Source: Sphingobium arseniciresistens | GTDB taxonomy: Bacteria > Pseudomonadota > Alphaproteobacteria > Sphingomonadales > Sphingomonadaceae | Reading direction: 5' to 3' | NCBI GenBank assembly: GCA_029167225.1 | Contig: JARFNK010000022.1 | Location: forward strand, 1 to 64,000 | Length of the DNA: 64,000 bases | Shown: positions 17,147 to 26,101 of the stretch, piece after piece | Layout: each line of letters opens with the position of its first letter | Numbering within the stretch: the stretch's first letter is position 1 | Notes under the pieces: model-generated | Seen by the model: only the letters and a program-made list of their open reading frames with translations | What the model was told of the DNA's origin: nothing | The model's database searches: none | Position numbers and translations under genes: made by a program

Positions 17147-18385
17147 TCAACTTCCGATCTGGGGGAGCTCTTTCGCCTTGGCCCACTTATTGTCGTCCGG
17201 GATGTTCACTCCAGCAGACTGGAGGTAGCGCTTGATGTTGCGCGCTGCCTGCCGGATGCGCTGCTCGTTTTCAACCAAGGCGAGACGCACATAGCCCTCG
17301 CCGCTTGGCCCGTAACCGACTCCGGCAGCGACGGCGACTTTGGCATGAAGCAAAAGCTGTTTGGAGAATTCCAGACTGCCGAGATGTGCGAGCGCAGGAG
17401 GGATTGGCGCCCAGGCGAACATCGAGGCGCACGGCACTGGTATCTCCCAGCCGCTGCGCGCGAAGCTGCCGACGAGGACATCTCGTCGCCGTCGATAGAG
17501 CTCGCGGTTTTGTGCGACGATGTCCTGAGGGCCTTTGAGAGCGGCGCAGGCGGCGGCTTGGATCGGCGTAAAGGCGCCATAATCGAGATAGGACTTTATG
17601 CGGGCCATCGCTTCGATCAGCCGCTTGTTGCCAACGGCGAAGCCGATGCGCCACCCGGCCATGCTATAGGATTTGCTGAGCGAGGTGAACTCGACGGCAA
17701 CGTCGATGGCATCCTCGACCTGCAGAATCGATACTGTCGGTCGGCCATCGTAATAGAGTTCGGCATAGGCGAGGTCGCTAATGATCCAGATTCCGTGCCT
17801 CTTGGCAAAAGCAACCAGGCGGGCATAGAATGCGAGGTCCGCCACCTCCGCGGTCGGGTTCGAGGGGTAGTTGACGACAATGACCTTCGGCAGACGATCG
17901 CGCTCTGCCAGCGCCTCAAGCGCGACGAAATAGCGGTCGTCTGGGCTAGTCGGAAGAGGCGCGATCTCTGCGCCGGCCATGATAAAGCCAAAGGTATGGA
18001 TCGGATAGGAAGGATCCGGGGCGGCTACCAAGTCTCCCGGAGCGATGATTGCGCTGGCAAGGCTTGCAAGGCCCTCCTTTGAGCCCATAGTGACGACGAC
18101 TTGGCTGTCAGGTTCAAGGGTGACGCCGAAGCGCCGGGCATAATAGTCCGCCTGAGCACGGCGCAGCCCGGGAATGCCCTTCGACTGCGAATAGCCATGG
18201 GCATTGGGCTTGAGCGCTACCTCGACCAGCTTCGCGATGACGTGTGGCGGCGGAGGCAGATCCGGATTGCCCATGCCGAGGTCGATGATATCGTCCCCGG
18301 CGGACCGAGCTGCCGTTCTCATCGCGTTCGTCTCGGCGATGACATAGGGTGGCAGGAGGCTCAGCCGATAGAATTCTTCCGACAT
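17147..18385 (-). CDS. AlaC-like class I aminotransferase
   Basis: This 412-residue PLP enzyme belongs to fold type I aminotransferases of the alanine/LL-DAP group. It has DIIDLGMGNPD at the N-terminus, NYPSNPTAEVAD, SDLAYAELYYDG and the PLP lysine in SLSKSYSMAGWR, and closes with an Arg in GYVRLAL. The likely reaction is glutamate-pyruvate transamination. It ends 3 nt from the mocR stop (convergent) and lies 37 nt downstream of eamA, so it is probably co-transcribed with the exporter. Since cycloserine blocks PLP enzymes of alanine metabolism, an extra alanine aminotransferase could serve self-protection; that is inference. Confidence 0.85.
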   Translation of the reverse strand: MSEEFYRLSLLPPYVIAETNAMRTAARSAGDDIIDLGMGNPDLPPPPHVIAKLVEVALKPNAHGYSQSKGIPGLRRAQADYYARRFGVTLEPDSQVVVTMGSKEGLASLASAIIAPGDLVAAPDPSYPIHTFGFIMAGAEIAPLPTSPDDRYFVALEALAERDRLPKVIVVNYPSNPTAEVADLAFYARLVAFAKRHGIWIISDLAYAELYYDGRPTVSILQVEDAIDVAVEFTSLSKSYSMAGWRIGFAVGNKRLIEAMARIKSYLDYGAFTPIQAAACAALKGPQDIVAQNRELYRRRRDVLVGSFARSGWEIPVPCASMFAWAPIPPALAHLGSLEFSKQLLLHAKVAVAAGVGYGPSGEGYVRLALVENEQRIRQAARNIKRYLQSAGVNIPDDNKWAKAKELPQIGS

Positions 18386-18422
18386 AGTGATCTCGCGGCA
18401 AGAGAAGGATGGTTGAACTGGA

Positions 18423-19283
18423 TCACGCGAAGCGCTTGGCGCCCGCCACGCACAGCACGACGACGGCGGTCGATAGCATCATCGACCATGCGACCGGCTC
18501 ATGGAGGAGAACGGCCGCTAGGATGAGGCCGAAAAAGGGTTGGAGCAGCTGCAATTGTCCAACGCCGGCGATGCCGCCGAGCGCAAGTCCGCGATACCAG
18601 AAGATGAACCCCACCAGCATGCTGAACACCGAGACGTAGCCCAAGCTAAACCAGGCGGCCGGGGTGACTCCAATCCAGCTCTTCGGCAAGGTGGCGATCG
18701 TGATGGCGGCCATCATGGGTAGAGCCAATAGAAGAGCCCAGGAAATGACTTGCCACCCGCCGAGGCGTCGGGACAGCGTCGCGCCTTCGGCATAACCGAG
18801 CCCGCAAAGCAGGATGGCTGCCACCATCAACAGGTCGCCGATCGGTGATCCTCCAACTGCGCGGGTCAGGGCGAAACTCACAACAGTCGCCGCGCCGAGG
18901 GTTGAGAACACCCAGAAAGCGGTCTTGGGCCGCTCTCCGCCGCGAATGACACCGAATACCGCGGTCGAGAGCGGCAGAAGGCCTATGAAGACGATCGAAT
19001 GCGCTGCAGTGACGTGCTGTAGTGCGAGCGCCGTGAGCATCGGGAAGCCCAGCACGACGCCAAGCGCGACGATTAGCAGGGGAACGATGTCGGCGCGCTT
19101 CGGTCGAGCTTCACGGAACGCAACCAGGAGAGCCGCGGCGAGAAAGGCTGCGATGACCGCGCGTGCCGCCGTGAGGAAGAGTGGTTCGAAATCGGCAACG
19201 GCGACCCGCGTCGCAGGGAGTGATCCGCTGAAGATGATGACCCCAAGTAACCCGCTGCCCCAGCCGGCGGTCGTTCTTTCCAT
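18423..19283 (-). CDS. EamA family drug/metabolite transporter, candidate cycloserine exporter
   Basis: The 286-residue membrane protein has about ten hydrophobic segments in two EamA repeats, for example GLLGVIIFSGSLPATRVAV, LLIVALGVVLGFPMLTALAL and, near the end, FFGLILAAVLLHEPVAWSMM. The ATG at 19283 is preferred, with AGGAAAGCGAGG just upstream. Its promoter region carries the element shared with the mocR/dcsA gap, tying it to the dcs operon. A membrane protein conferring partial resistance is known in the Streptomyces cluster; whether this one is its functional equivalent is not shown. Confidence 0.87.
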   Translation of the reverse strand: MERTTAGWGSGLLGVIIFSGSLPATRVAVADFEPLFLTAARAVIAAFLAAALLVAFREARPKRADIVPLLIVALGVVLGFPMLTALALQHVTAAHSIVFIGLLPLSTAVFGVIRGGERPKTAFWVFSTLGAATVVSFALTRAVGGSPIGDLLMVAAILLCGLGYAEGATLSRRLGGWQVISWALLLALPMMAAITIATLPKSWIGVTPAAWFSLGYVSVFSMLVGFIFWYRGLALGGIAGVGQLQLLQPFFGLILAAVLLHEPVAWSMMLSTAVVVLCVAGAKRFA

Positions 19284-19333
19284 GCGCCCTCGCTTTCCTT
19301 TACTGTCGGATAAATCTCGGACCCACCGAGTGG

Positions 19334-19367
19334 AAGAAACAATGCAATACAATTTGGACATACTGTG
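19334..19367 (-). promoter_or_regulatory. Putative MocR operator, eamA copy
   Basis: The plus strand reads AAGAAACA, ATGCAATACAATTT, then ACTGTG at the same spacing as in the copy at 15679-15712. It ends 51 nt before the eamA ATG. A weaker direct repeat of the AATACA.TTT core lies near 19382-19391. Confidence 0.62.
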
Positions 19368-19551
19368 CGGCTTATATGGCCAATACACTTTTGAAGCGTG
19401 GCGATTGTCGGATCACCTGCCGGTCTCTGGCTGGTGGCCGGGAGAGCCTGCAGGTAGCGCTGTGCCACCCACGTTAGCCGTCGTGCCATATGCCCAGGAT
19501 CTCAGTCTCCGGGCTTACGGGAACGATCAGCCGAGTCTTCTAATCCCTAGT

Positions 19552-20673
19552 TCAGGCGGCGTGATCGAGGTCGGCGGCCCATTGTTCGATCCAGCCGATC
19601 ATCACCTCGTCATGGTCGATTTCACCCTCAATCACGAGCGTTCTGATCTCCTCACGCGCAGCGGCGATGGCGGCTTCCCAGCCTGTCAGAAGGGGGCCCG
19701 CGGGCGGCGAAAGCGGCAAAGACGACTGGAGCCCGCTCCGCGGACGCGCGAGCCGGAGATATTGCCGTTCGGTCCAGCGTTCCATGTGATCGGCGACGAA
19801 GTGGTTGGTCTTGGCGTGTCCGTTGAACAGCGCGGACATGCGGGCCGCATAGGAGAATGCGCTGCTGTCAACCGTGATCGTGCGATGGTCGAAAGCGCGC
19901 AAATGACTGAGGGCCGGGCCTTTGATGCCGAAACCGTGGATTCGGAACGTGGGATCGAGATGGCGGTCGAGCGTTTCGAACACGGCGAGAAGGCCCTCCT
20001 CACCATGCACAGCGCGCCGACAGGTCGAACCGATTGCTACCGTTTGTCCCGGGCGCAGGATATTTGCGATGCCATCGAGGCAGCGCAGGTAGTCCGATGG
20101 CCGGCGACCTTGCAAAACTGGCATGAAGTTCGAGACGATGCCGGCGTCGGCCGCGCGGGCATGGCATTCGATATTAAGGCGAACGGTGCGCGCGATCCGA
20201 TCGAGCACCTCCTCGCGGTCGCGCGCGATTTCGGGTTCGACGCAGTGATCGAGGCTGGCCCAAAGCCGCCAAGGGTAGGCGGCCGCCAGCCCCTCGACAT
20301 AATCTTGGACGGTCCATGGAATGCCTCGATACTTTGATGCGAGCACAAATCCTGCGCTATCAAGCATGATCGACGCGAGACCGTGGGCGTTGGCGAGCTG
20401 CCTCAAACGCCAACCGAACCATTCACGTCCGCCGTCCCGTTGCCGCCAGCGTGACAGGCTGTTCGCAGAGATAAGGACAGGAAGCTGCAACGCTCGCGCG
20501 CGAACGAGCAAGGGTCCCTCCGACAGTCCAGGAAGACCGACGATGATCTCAATGGGAATGCCCTCGGCCAACCGAGGGGCAGCTTTCGAAGAGTGCGCCG
20601 AAGATTGGCCCGCCTGGGACAACGCGGAGGAGACGGGTGGCTGCTGGAAGCGAAAGGGGATGTCGTGGGGCAT
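19552..20673 (-). CDS. tRNA-guanine transglycosylase-like (DpdA/DUF7221-type) protein
   Basis: The 373-residue protein shows the TGT barrel signature in order: LDSAGF at 104-109 (like DSGGF), ASLDHCVEP at 139-147, MPVLQGRRPSDYLR at 184-197 (like the QGG loop), AIGS at 213-216, and TVDSSAFSYAAR at 267-278, where Asp269 matches the nucleophile region. The C-terminal zinc-binding CxCxxC...H module of true TGTs is missing. DpdA relatives exchange guanine in DNA for 7-deazaguanines. No preQ0 genes are seen nearby, so target and base are unknown. ATG 20673 is used; upstream in-frame ATGs exist. Confidence 0.65.
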   Translation of the reverse strand: MPHDIPFRFQQPPVSSALSQAGQSSAHSSKAAPRLAEGIPIEIIVGLPGLSEGPLLVRARALQLPVLISANSLSRWRQRDGGREWFGWRLRQLANAHGLASIMLDSAGFVLASKYRGIPWTVQDYVEGLAAAYPWRLWASLDHCVEPEIARDREEVLDRIARTVRLNIECHARAADAGIVSNFMPVLQGRRPSDYLRCLDGIANILRPGQTVAIGSTCRRAVHGEEGLLAVFETLDRHLDPTFRIHGFGIKGPALSHLRAFDHRTITVDSSAFSYAARMSALFNGHAKTNHFVADHMERWTERQYLRLARPRSGLQSSLPLSPPAGPLLTGWEAAIAAAREEIRTLVIEGEIDHDEVMIGWIEQWAADLDHAA

Positions 20674-20717
20674 GGGCCTGCTCCTGAAGTTCGGACTCAT
20701 CAACACGCCCGACTCGA

Positions 20718-20739
20718 TCCCTCCTCCCCTTCTTCCTCC
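20718..20739 (-). promoter_or_regulatory. Polypurine leader tract 2 (upstream of TGT-like gene)
   Basis: Twenty-two uninterrupted purines on the sense strand (GGAGGAAGAAGGGG core) lie 45-66 nt before the start of the TGT-like gene, just after the stop of the methylase-helicase gene. Confidence 0.45.
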
Positions 20740-20746
20740 GCTCCGG

Positions 20747-23700
20747 TCAGGCCGTCGCCGCTAGAGGTTGGGCGGCCGGCGACTGTCCGAGCAGGAACAG
20801 GGTACCATCGTCGCTTTCGCCTTCCGTGGGCAGCGCATCATCGTCATTGCCTGCGTCGAATTCGCCCTTGCTGCTCGCCAACTCGGCCTCAAGTTCGGCG
20901 AGCTCCTGGAGCTTGTCTTCCAGGAGTGGAGCATCGGGAAATGCCTGACCGAGGCGCGCCTCGAACGCTGGAAGGCGCTGCTCGTTGGTTTCAAGGTTCG
21001 CCCTGGCATTGGCGAGATCGATGTCCAGATTGCGAATAGAGGACTCGACCCGGCCTACCACAGTGCCCGGCCGCGTCTTCTCGGTAACCTCGAATTCGTG
21101 TTGCTCTCCATTGTGCTGCACCGTGATCACAGTGCAGAGATAGGGCCGTCCCTCTGTATCTATGGCCTCGTAGCCTGTGAGTTCCAGGCCGATGCCGTTG
21201 AATACGCCCAGTATCCAGCGGGCTCCCGTGCGGTCCGCCCGCATCCGGTGCGCATAGCCGAGAATGCGTTCCCCGGCGGTTTTGCGATCGGTGACCATCG
21301 TGCCGTCACAATCGAATATGACCTCATCGACCTTCGCGGGAGCACGACGCGCGATGTCCGCCTCCAGTCTGGCGATCTGCTTTTGGCAGCTCTCGATCTC
21401 GCGCGTCGTTCGCGTAATGGTCCTGCGAATATTATACTGGTCGTCGACATGGGCATCGCGCAGGCGCAGGAGCCGTGCGACCTCGGCGTCGAGCCCGGCC
21501 TTTTTCATCAGCCGATCGTCTCCGGATGCGAGAGCCTTGGCCAGCGCGAACTGGTTGACGTTGGAGCTGACGTCCTCGATCCGCCGGATCGAGCGGTCGC
21601 CCGACATTGCCATGTTGATGAAGCGGGCCTTGCGTTCGAGCATCTGCCAGTTGGTCGCGTCCATCGAGCCGCTGGTCGCGTAGCCGTAAAGCTGGATCTC
21701 GTCATTCTGGTTGCCCTGCCGCTCGATGCGTCCTTCCCGCTGCTCGATATCGGACGGTAGCCAGGGAACATCGAGGTGGTGCATCGCGATCAGGCGCTGC
21801 TGCGCATTGACGCCCGTGCCCATAGTCGCGGTCGAACCAAGAGCGAACCGCTTGCGTCCCTGGTTGAGGTCGTTGAACAGGCGCTGCTTCGCGCTGTTCT
21901 TCTTGTAGTGTTGCATGAAGGCGATCTGCTCGGGCGGAACACCCATCGCGACGAGCCGATCGCGGATCCAGACATAGGCGGAGAACCCCCGCGTCTCGAG
22001 CGCGGCTTCGGTGCCTAGATCGGAGAAGATCATCTGCACGGCGCCGGACAGCGGATACGGCTTCCCGGTCTCGGGGTCGATGTAGCGATTGTCGGCAGTC
22101 TCTTCCCAGATGCGGTAAGCGTTCTCGATCAGAAGATTGAGCTTGTTGCCCTCCTCGTTGCCGACGTCCGGGTCGACGAAGCGCAGGTCGATCGCCGAGT
22201 GACGGCCATCGGTGATAACCGACAGGAGGATGTCGTCGCCCTTTTGCGGTCGCCCGCCGCGGTTCTCGATAGCCTTGATGCGCTGGGCTAGCACGCGCTG
22301 ATAGGCTTTGAAGGGCGCGCCGGACTTGGCGACGACGATGTGCCGTTTCCCGCCCTTGATGGTGGGCAGCTTGACGTATTGGCGCAGATCGTCCTTCAGC
22401 ACGACGTCGGCGACCGAGCGGTACATTGCCATCAGGTCGGCGACGTTGACGAACTCGCAGAAGCGGGTGACGGGCTTGTAGCTGCCGCTCGGCTGCAATT
22501 CGAGTTCGGTACGCGTGTCGCCGAAAGCGGCGGCCCAGGCATCGAACTCGTGGAGACCTTTGGCGTGTAGCTCGTCGGGCTGCATGAAACGCTGTAGCGT
22601 ATACATCTCGCCCAGGGTGTTGGTGATGGGCGTGCCCGAGGAGAGGATCAGTTCGCGTCCGGGATTGGTCCCGGCGAGATATCGGCTCTTCACGAAGAGG
22701 TCCCAGGCACGCTGCGAGCCGACCGGATCGACGCCCTTCAGATCGCCGAGATTGGTCGCGAAGGTCAGCTTGCGGAACTGCTGGGCCTCGTCAACGACAA
22801 TCTGGTCGATGCCGATCTCGCCGATATGGACGAGGTCGTCCTTGCGGGACCGGAGGTTCTCCAGCCTTTGCTTGAGTCCCTCTTTCAGGCGTTCGACGCG
22901 CTTGCGCGACACGCGGTCCTGACTGTCGATGCCGGTGATCAGCACCTCGTAGCTGTCGAGTTGATGTTCGATCAGTTGCTTCTCGAACGATGACGGCGTG
23001 GGCACGAACTTGAACGCGTCATGGGTGATGATGATCGCGTCCCAGTTGCCGGTGGTCGCCCGCGCCAGGAACCGCTGCCGCTTTTCCTTCACGAAGTTCG
23101 TGTCGTCGGCGACGAGGATGCGCGCGGTGGGGTAGAGCATAAGGAACTCGCGTGCGATCTGCGCGAGGCAGTGATTGGGCACCGTGATCATCGGTTTGTT
23201 GGCAAGGCCGAGACGGCGCTGCTCCATCACGGCGGCGCAGAGGCTGAAGGTCTTGCCCGCCCCGACACTATGGGCGACATAAGTCGAACCCGAAGCGATG
23301 ATCCGCCAGACGACGCGCTTCTGGTGCTCACGCATCCGGATCGTGGTCGACGCGCCGGGCAGCTTCAGATGCTTACCGTCGAAGGTCCGGGGTACGAGAT
23401 TGTTGTAGGAATCGTTGTAGATGCGGACCAGCCGGTCGGCGCGTTCGCTATCCTGCCAAACCCAGGTCTCGAAGGTCGACTTGATCTTCGCAAGCTTCTC
23501 TTTGGCCGCCTCGGTGTCGGTGACATTGAGTTCGCGGCGCTCGGAGCCGTTTTCATCTCGGTATGTGTCGTAGATTTTGGGGATATGGGAATTGAGCGCA
23601 TCTTCGAGCAGGTCCGCGGCGCTGCGGCGTGCGGTTCCCCATGTCGAGGTCGAACTGACGTGCCCCGCGAACGGGGCCTTGTCGACGGTCCAGCTCGCCA

Positions 23701-25924
23701 GTTCCACGGTATGCAGGATCCGGGTCTCGACCTCCATGATGTCGAGGATGAAGGTCTCGATGACGTCCACCGGAATCCAGGGCGCACCCAGCCGCGCTGT
23801 GATCTCACTGGGCTTGAGATCGACCGGCTGGACCGCTTCGAGCGCGGTGACGACGGCTAGGAAACGCGGATCGGTCTCGGCCTTTTCACGCGCGAGAGCG
23901 AGCTTGGTGCGGACCGGTCCCGACAGCACTGCGTCGGCCGTGACCCAGTGGTCGAAATGCGGCGTGCTGCGGACGGGATCGAGATACACGTCGCCTGCGA
24001 GATCGGCGAGCGCCTCGGCCTCGGCAACTCCGAGCATACCGGCGATCAGGGGGATATCGACCTGCCCGCGCTCGTGGAGCGATACCGCCAGCGCGTCCTG
24101 AGCCGAGTGGATTTCATGGGCTACAGGCGGCTTGATGACGCGTTCGGTGAAGATCGGGCCCGGCGTGCCGATGTCGCTCGCCTCGTCATAGGCCTCGATC
24201 GAAGCGACCAGCCAGACGTCGGGATCGTCGAGGAAGGGCTGGAGATTGGGGCGGCGCTGATATTCCTTCTCGGCCCCTGTGTCCGGATCGGTGCGGACGC
24301 TGGTGATAGTCCGGTTGATCGGCCCGTACTTCTTCGCGAACTGGCGGTAATGCGCCAGCAGCGTCTCCTGAAGGACGGCATAGGGCCGGTCATTGAGCTG
24401 CGCGCGCAGGATCGCGCGGACCGTGTCGCGTATCGGGATCAGCGCCTTGATTATGGCAGCGTGCTTCGCGAACAGTCCGGCGCCGCCGCGTCCCGATTTC
24501 ACGCCGACGACAGTCGAAATGCCATTGACGATCTGGTGGAGAACGCCGCCGGAGACGAGATAGCTCCCTTCCTTGAACTCGGCTTCGTCGGCAGCTGTGC
24601 CGATTTCTACATCCAGCGCGACATTGAGCGTGTCGCGTAGCGAGGTGATGCGCTCGATCGGCTTGCAGGTGCCTTTGTACTTCGATGCGATTTCTGACAA
24701 GGTGGACGCAAGGGCTGCCTTGAGATCAACGCCGGGCTCGGCCGCGCACGTGTAGTCCATGCCGAACTGGCTGCTTCGCCATTCGTGGCGACCCAAAACA
24801 TGGTCAGGATGATCGAGGAAATAGCGGTTGATCCGCAGCGGCCCCTCACCTTCGTCGCTGTCGGGAACTTCGCCGAGATCGATCCAGTTCGACGGGCGAT
24901 AGAGCGTGGCGGAACCGTGTTTCTGGAAGAGCAGAATGTCGACGACAACATCGGTGCCGGCCTCCTCCCGCATGGCCTTACCGGGAAGGCGCACGGCGCC
25001 AAGGAAGTCGGCGATGCCGTCGATATGGCGTCGGGCCTTGGCATCGCTCTTGTCTAGCGAATAACGCGAGGTCACGAACAAGGCGATGCCGCCGGGTCGA
25101 AGATGCTCGAGCGATTTGGCGATGAAATAATCGTGAAGCGACAGGCCAAGCTTGCCGAGTTCGGTCCGGTTTTGAACGGTGAGGTTGGAAAATGGAGGGT
25201 TCCCGATGGCGAGGTCGAAATCGGCGGGCAGCGGCGCCTTATCGAAGTCAACGCAGCGGATGACCTGGTTGGGATAGAGTGCGCTTGCGACCCGCGCAGT
25301 GATGGGATCGTTTTCGATACCGACGAACAGCGTGTCGTCGGACAGCGTCTCCGGCCGGAGCCCCATGAATAGGCCGCTGCCACATCCCGGCTCCAGAACC
25401 TGCCCGCCGGTGAAGCCGAGGATGCGGGCGGCGTCCCATATGGCGCGGACAATGTATTCGGGGGTGTAATGGGCATATTGCGTTGCGCGCTTGAGCGATT
25501 GGAGCTCGACATCGGTCGTTTCCGCGACCAGGGCTTGCCCCAACTCGCCCCAGCCCTCGCGGAACTCATCGCCGCGTCGCACGAACATGGTGTTGGCAAG
25601 TTCCGACGCGCCGAAGCCGATGAATCTGGAAATCGTGTCCTGCTCTGCCGGCGAGGCGGATCGCTGCTCGCGGTCGAGCAGGTTCAGCAGTCTGATCGCC
25701 TCAACATTGTCTCGTGCGCGGTCCTTCCATGAGCGCGCCAGGGTCCGGCCTGCGGCGAAAGAGAAATCGACAGGCGCCTCGCGCGGCGGTTGCGCGGCAT
25801 CAACGATAGTCGTTGTAAAGAGTGTCGGCTGCGGGGCGACGGGTATGACTGGCTTGGCAGGCGCGATCAGCTGGTCGAAGTCGAGGCACAGCTGGAGAGC
25901 CAGCGCGGATGCACTGTTTCGCAT
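20747..25924 (-). CDS. DarB-like N6-methylase/SNF2-type helicase fusion
   Basis: The 1725-residue protein has an N-terminal adenine methylase domain (LEPGCGSG at 177-184, IGNPPF at 240-245) and a large superfamily 2 helicase domain: HSVGAGKT Walker A, VDEAQQFR, a SGTPITNT motif and a C-terminal ...QREGRIERQGNQ motif VI. A coiled-coil-rich tail follows. This layout is that of phage P1 DarB antirestriction proteins and of many plasmid and ICE proteins. It may protect element DNA on entry into a new host. AAGGAAG precedes the ATG. Length is typical for the group. Confidence 0.85.
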   Translation of the reverse strand: MRNSASALALQLCLDFDQLIAPAKPVIPVAPQPTLFTTTIVDAAQPPREAPVDFSFAAGRTLARSWKDRARDNVEAIRLLNLLDREQRSASPAEQDTISRFIGFGASELANTMFVRRGDEFREGWGELGQALVAETTDVELQSLKRATQYAHYTPEYIVRAIWDAARILGFTGGQVLEPGCGSGLFMGLRPETLSDDTLFVGIENDPITARVASALYPNQVIRCVDFDKAPLPADFDLAIGNPPFSNLTVQNRTELGKLGLSLHDYFIAKSLEHLRPGGIALFVTSRYSLDKSDAKARRHIDGIADFLGAVRLPGKAMREEAGTDVVVDILLFQKHGSATLYRPSNWIDLGEVPDSDEGEGPLRINRYFLDHPDHVLGRHEWRSSQFGMDYTCAAEPGVDLKAALASTLSEIASKYKGTCKPIERITSLRDTLNVALDVEIGTAADEAEFKEGSYLVSGGVLHQIVNGISTVVGVKSGRGGAGLFAKHAAIIKALIPIRDTVRAILRAQLNDRPYAVLQETLLAHYRQFAKKYGPINRTITSVRTDPDTGAEKEYQRRPNLQPFLDDPDVWLVASIEAYDEASDIGTPGPIFTERVIKPPVAHEIHSAQDALAVSLHERGQVDIPLIAGMLGVAEAEALADLAGDVYLDPVRSTPHFDHWVTADAVLSGPVRTKLALAREKAETDPRFLAVVTALEAVQPVDLKPSEITARLGAPWIPVDVIETFILDIMEVETRILHTVELASWTVDKAPFAGHVSSTSTWGTARRSAADLLEDALNSHIPKIYDTYRDENGSERRELNVTDTEAAKEKLAKIKSTFETWVWQDSERADRLVRIYNDSYNNLVPRTFDGKHLKLPGASTTIRMREHQKRVVWRIIASGSTYVAHSVGAGKTFSLCAAVMEQRRLGLANKPMITVPNHCLAQIAREFLMLYPTARILVADDTNFVKEKRQRFLARATTGNWDAIIITHDAFKFVPTPSSFEKQLIEHQLDSYEVLITGIDSQDRVSRKRVERLKEGLKQRLENLRSRKDDLVHIGEIGIDQIVVDEAQQFRKLTFATNLGDLKGVDPVGSQRAWDLFVKSRYLAGTNPGRELILSSGTPITNTLGEMYTLQRFMQPDELHAKGLHEFDAWAAAFGDTRTELELQPSGSYKPVTRFCEFVNVADLMAMYRSVADVVLKDDLRQYVKLPTIKGGKRHIVVAKSGAPFKAYQRVLAQRIKAIENRGGRPQKGDDILLSVITDGRHSAIDLRFVDPDVGNEEGNKLNLLIENAYRIWEETADNRYIDPETGKPYPLSGAVQMIFSDLGTEAALETRGFSAYVWIRDRLVAMGVPPEQIAFMQHYKKNSAKQRLFNDLNQGRKRFALGSTATMGTGVNAQQRLIAMHHLDVPWLPSDIEQREGRIERQGNQNDEIQLYGYATSGSMDATNWQMLERKARFINMAMSGDRSIRRIEDVSSNVNQFALAKALASGDDRLMKKAGLDAEVARLLRLRDAHVDDQYNIRRTITRTTREIESCQKQIARLEADIARRAPAKVDEVIFDCDGTMVTDRKTAGERILGYAHRMRADRTGARWILGVFNGIGLELTGYEAIDTEGRPYLCTVITVQHNGEQHEFEVTEKTRPGTVVGRVESSIRNLDIDLANARANLETNEQRLPAFEARLGQAFPDAPLLEDKLQELAELEAELASSKGEFDAGNDDDALPTEGESDDGTLFLLGQSPAAQPLAATA

Positions 25925-26101
25925 GGAATGCTTCCTTTTCGGTGGTCTTGCGAGCGCGGCGGCGGCCCGGTGGGATGTCAGGAATCCGGGAGCCTCACGC
26001 CGAGCGTCAGTTCAGGTGGGCTGGTTTCGTGCGCGGGCGGCAAAGGCTTGGCCGGTCATTTCGCGCCAAGCCATGGATGGAATGAAGCGCAGCCCCTTCG
26101 A

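Noticed and set aside
18814-20337. 507-codon open frame antisense to eamA and the TGT-like gene
   Set aside because: Covers two well-supported genes and the operator region; composition is that of a shadow frame.
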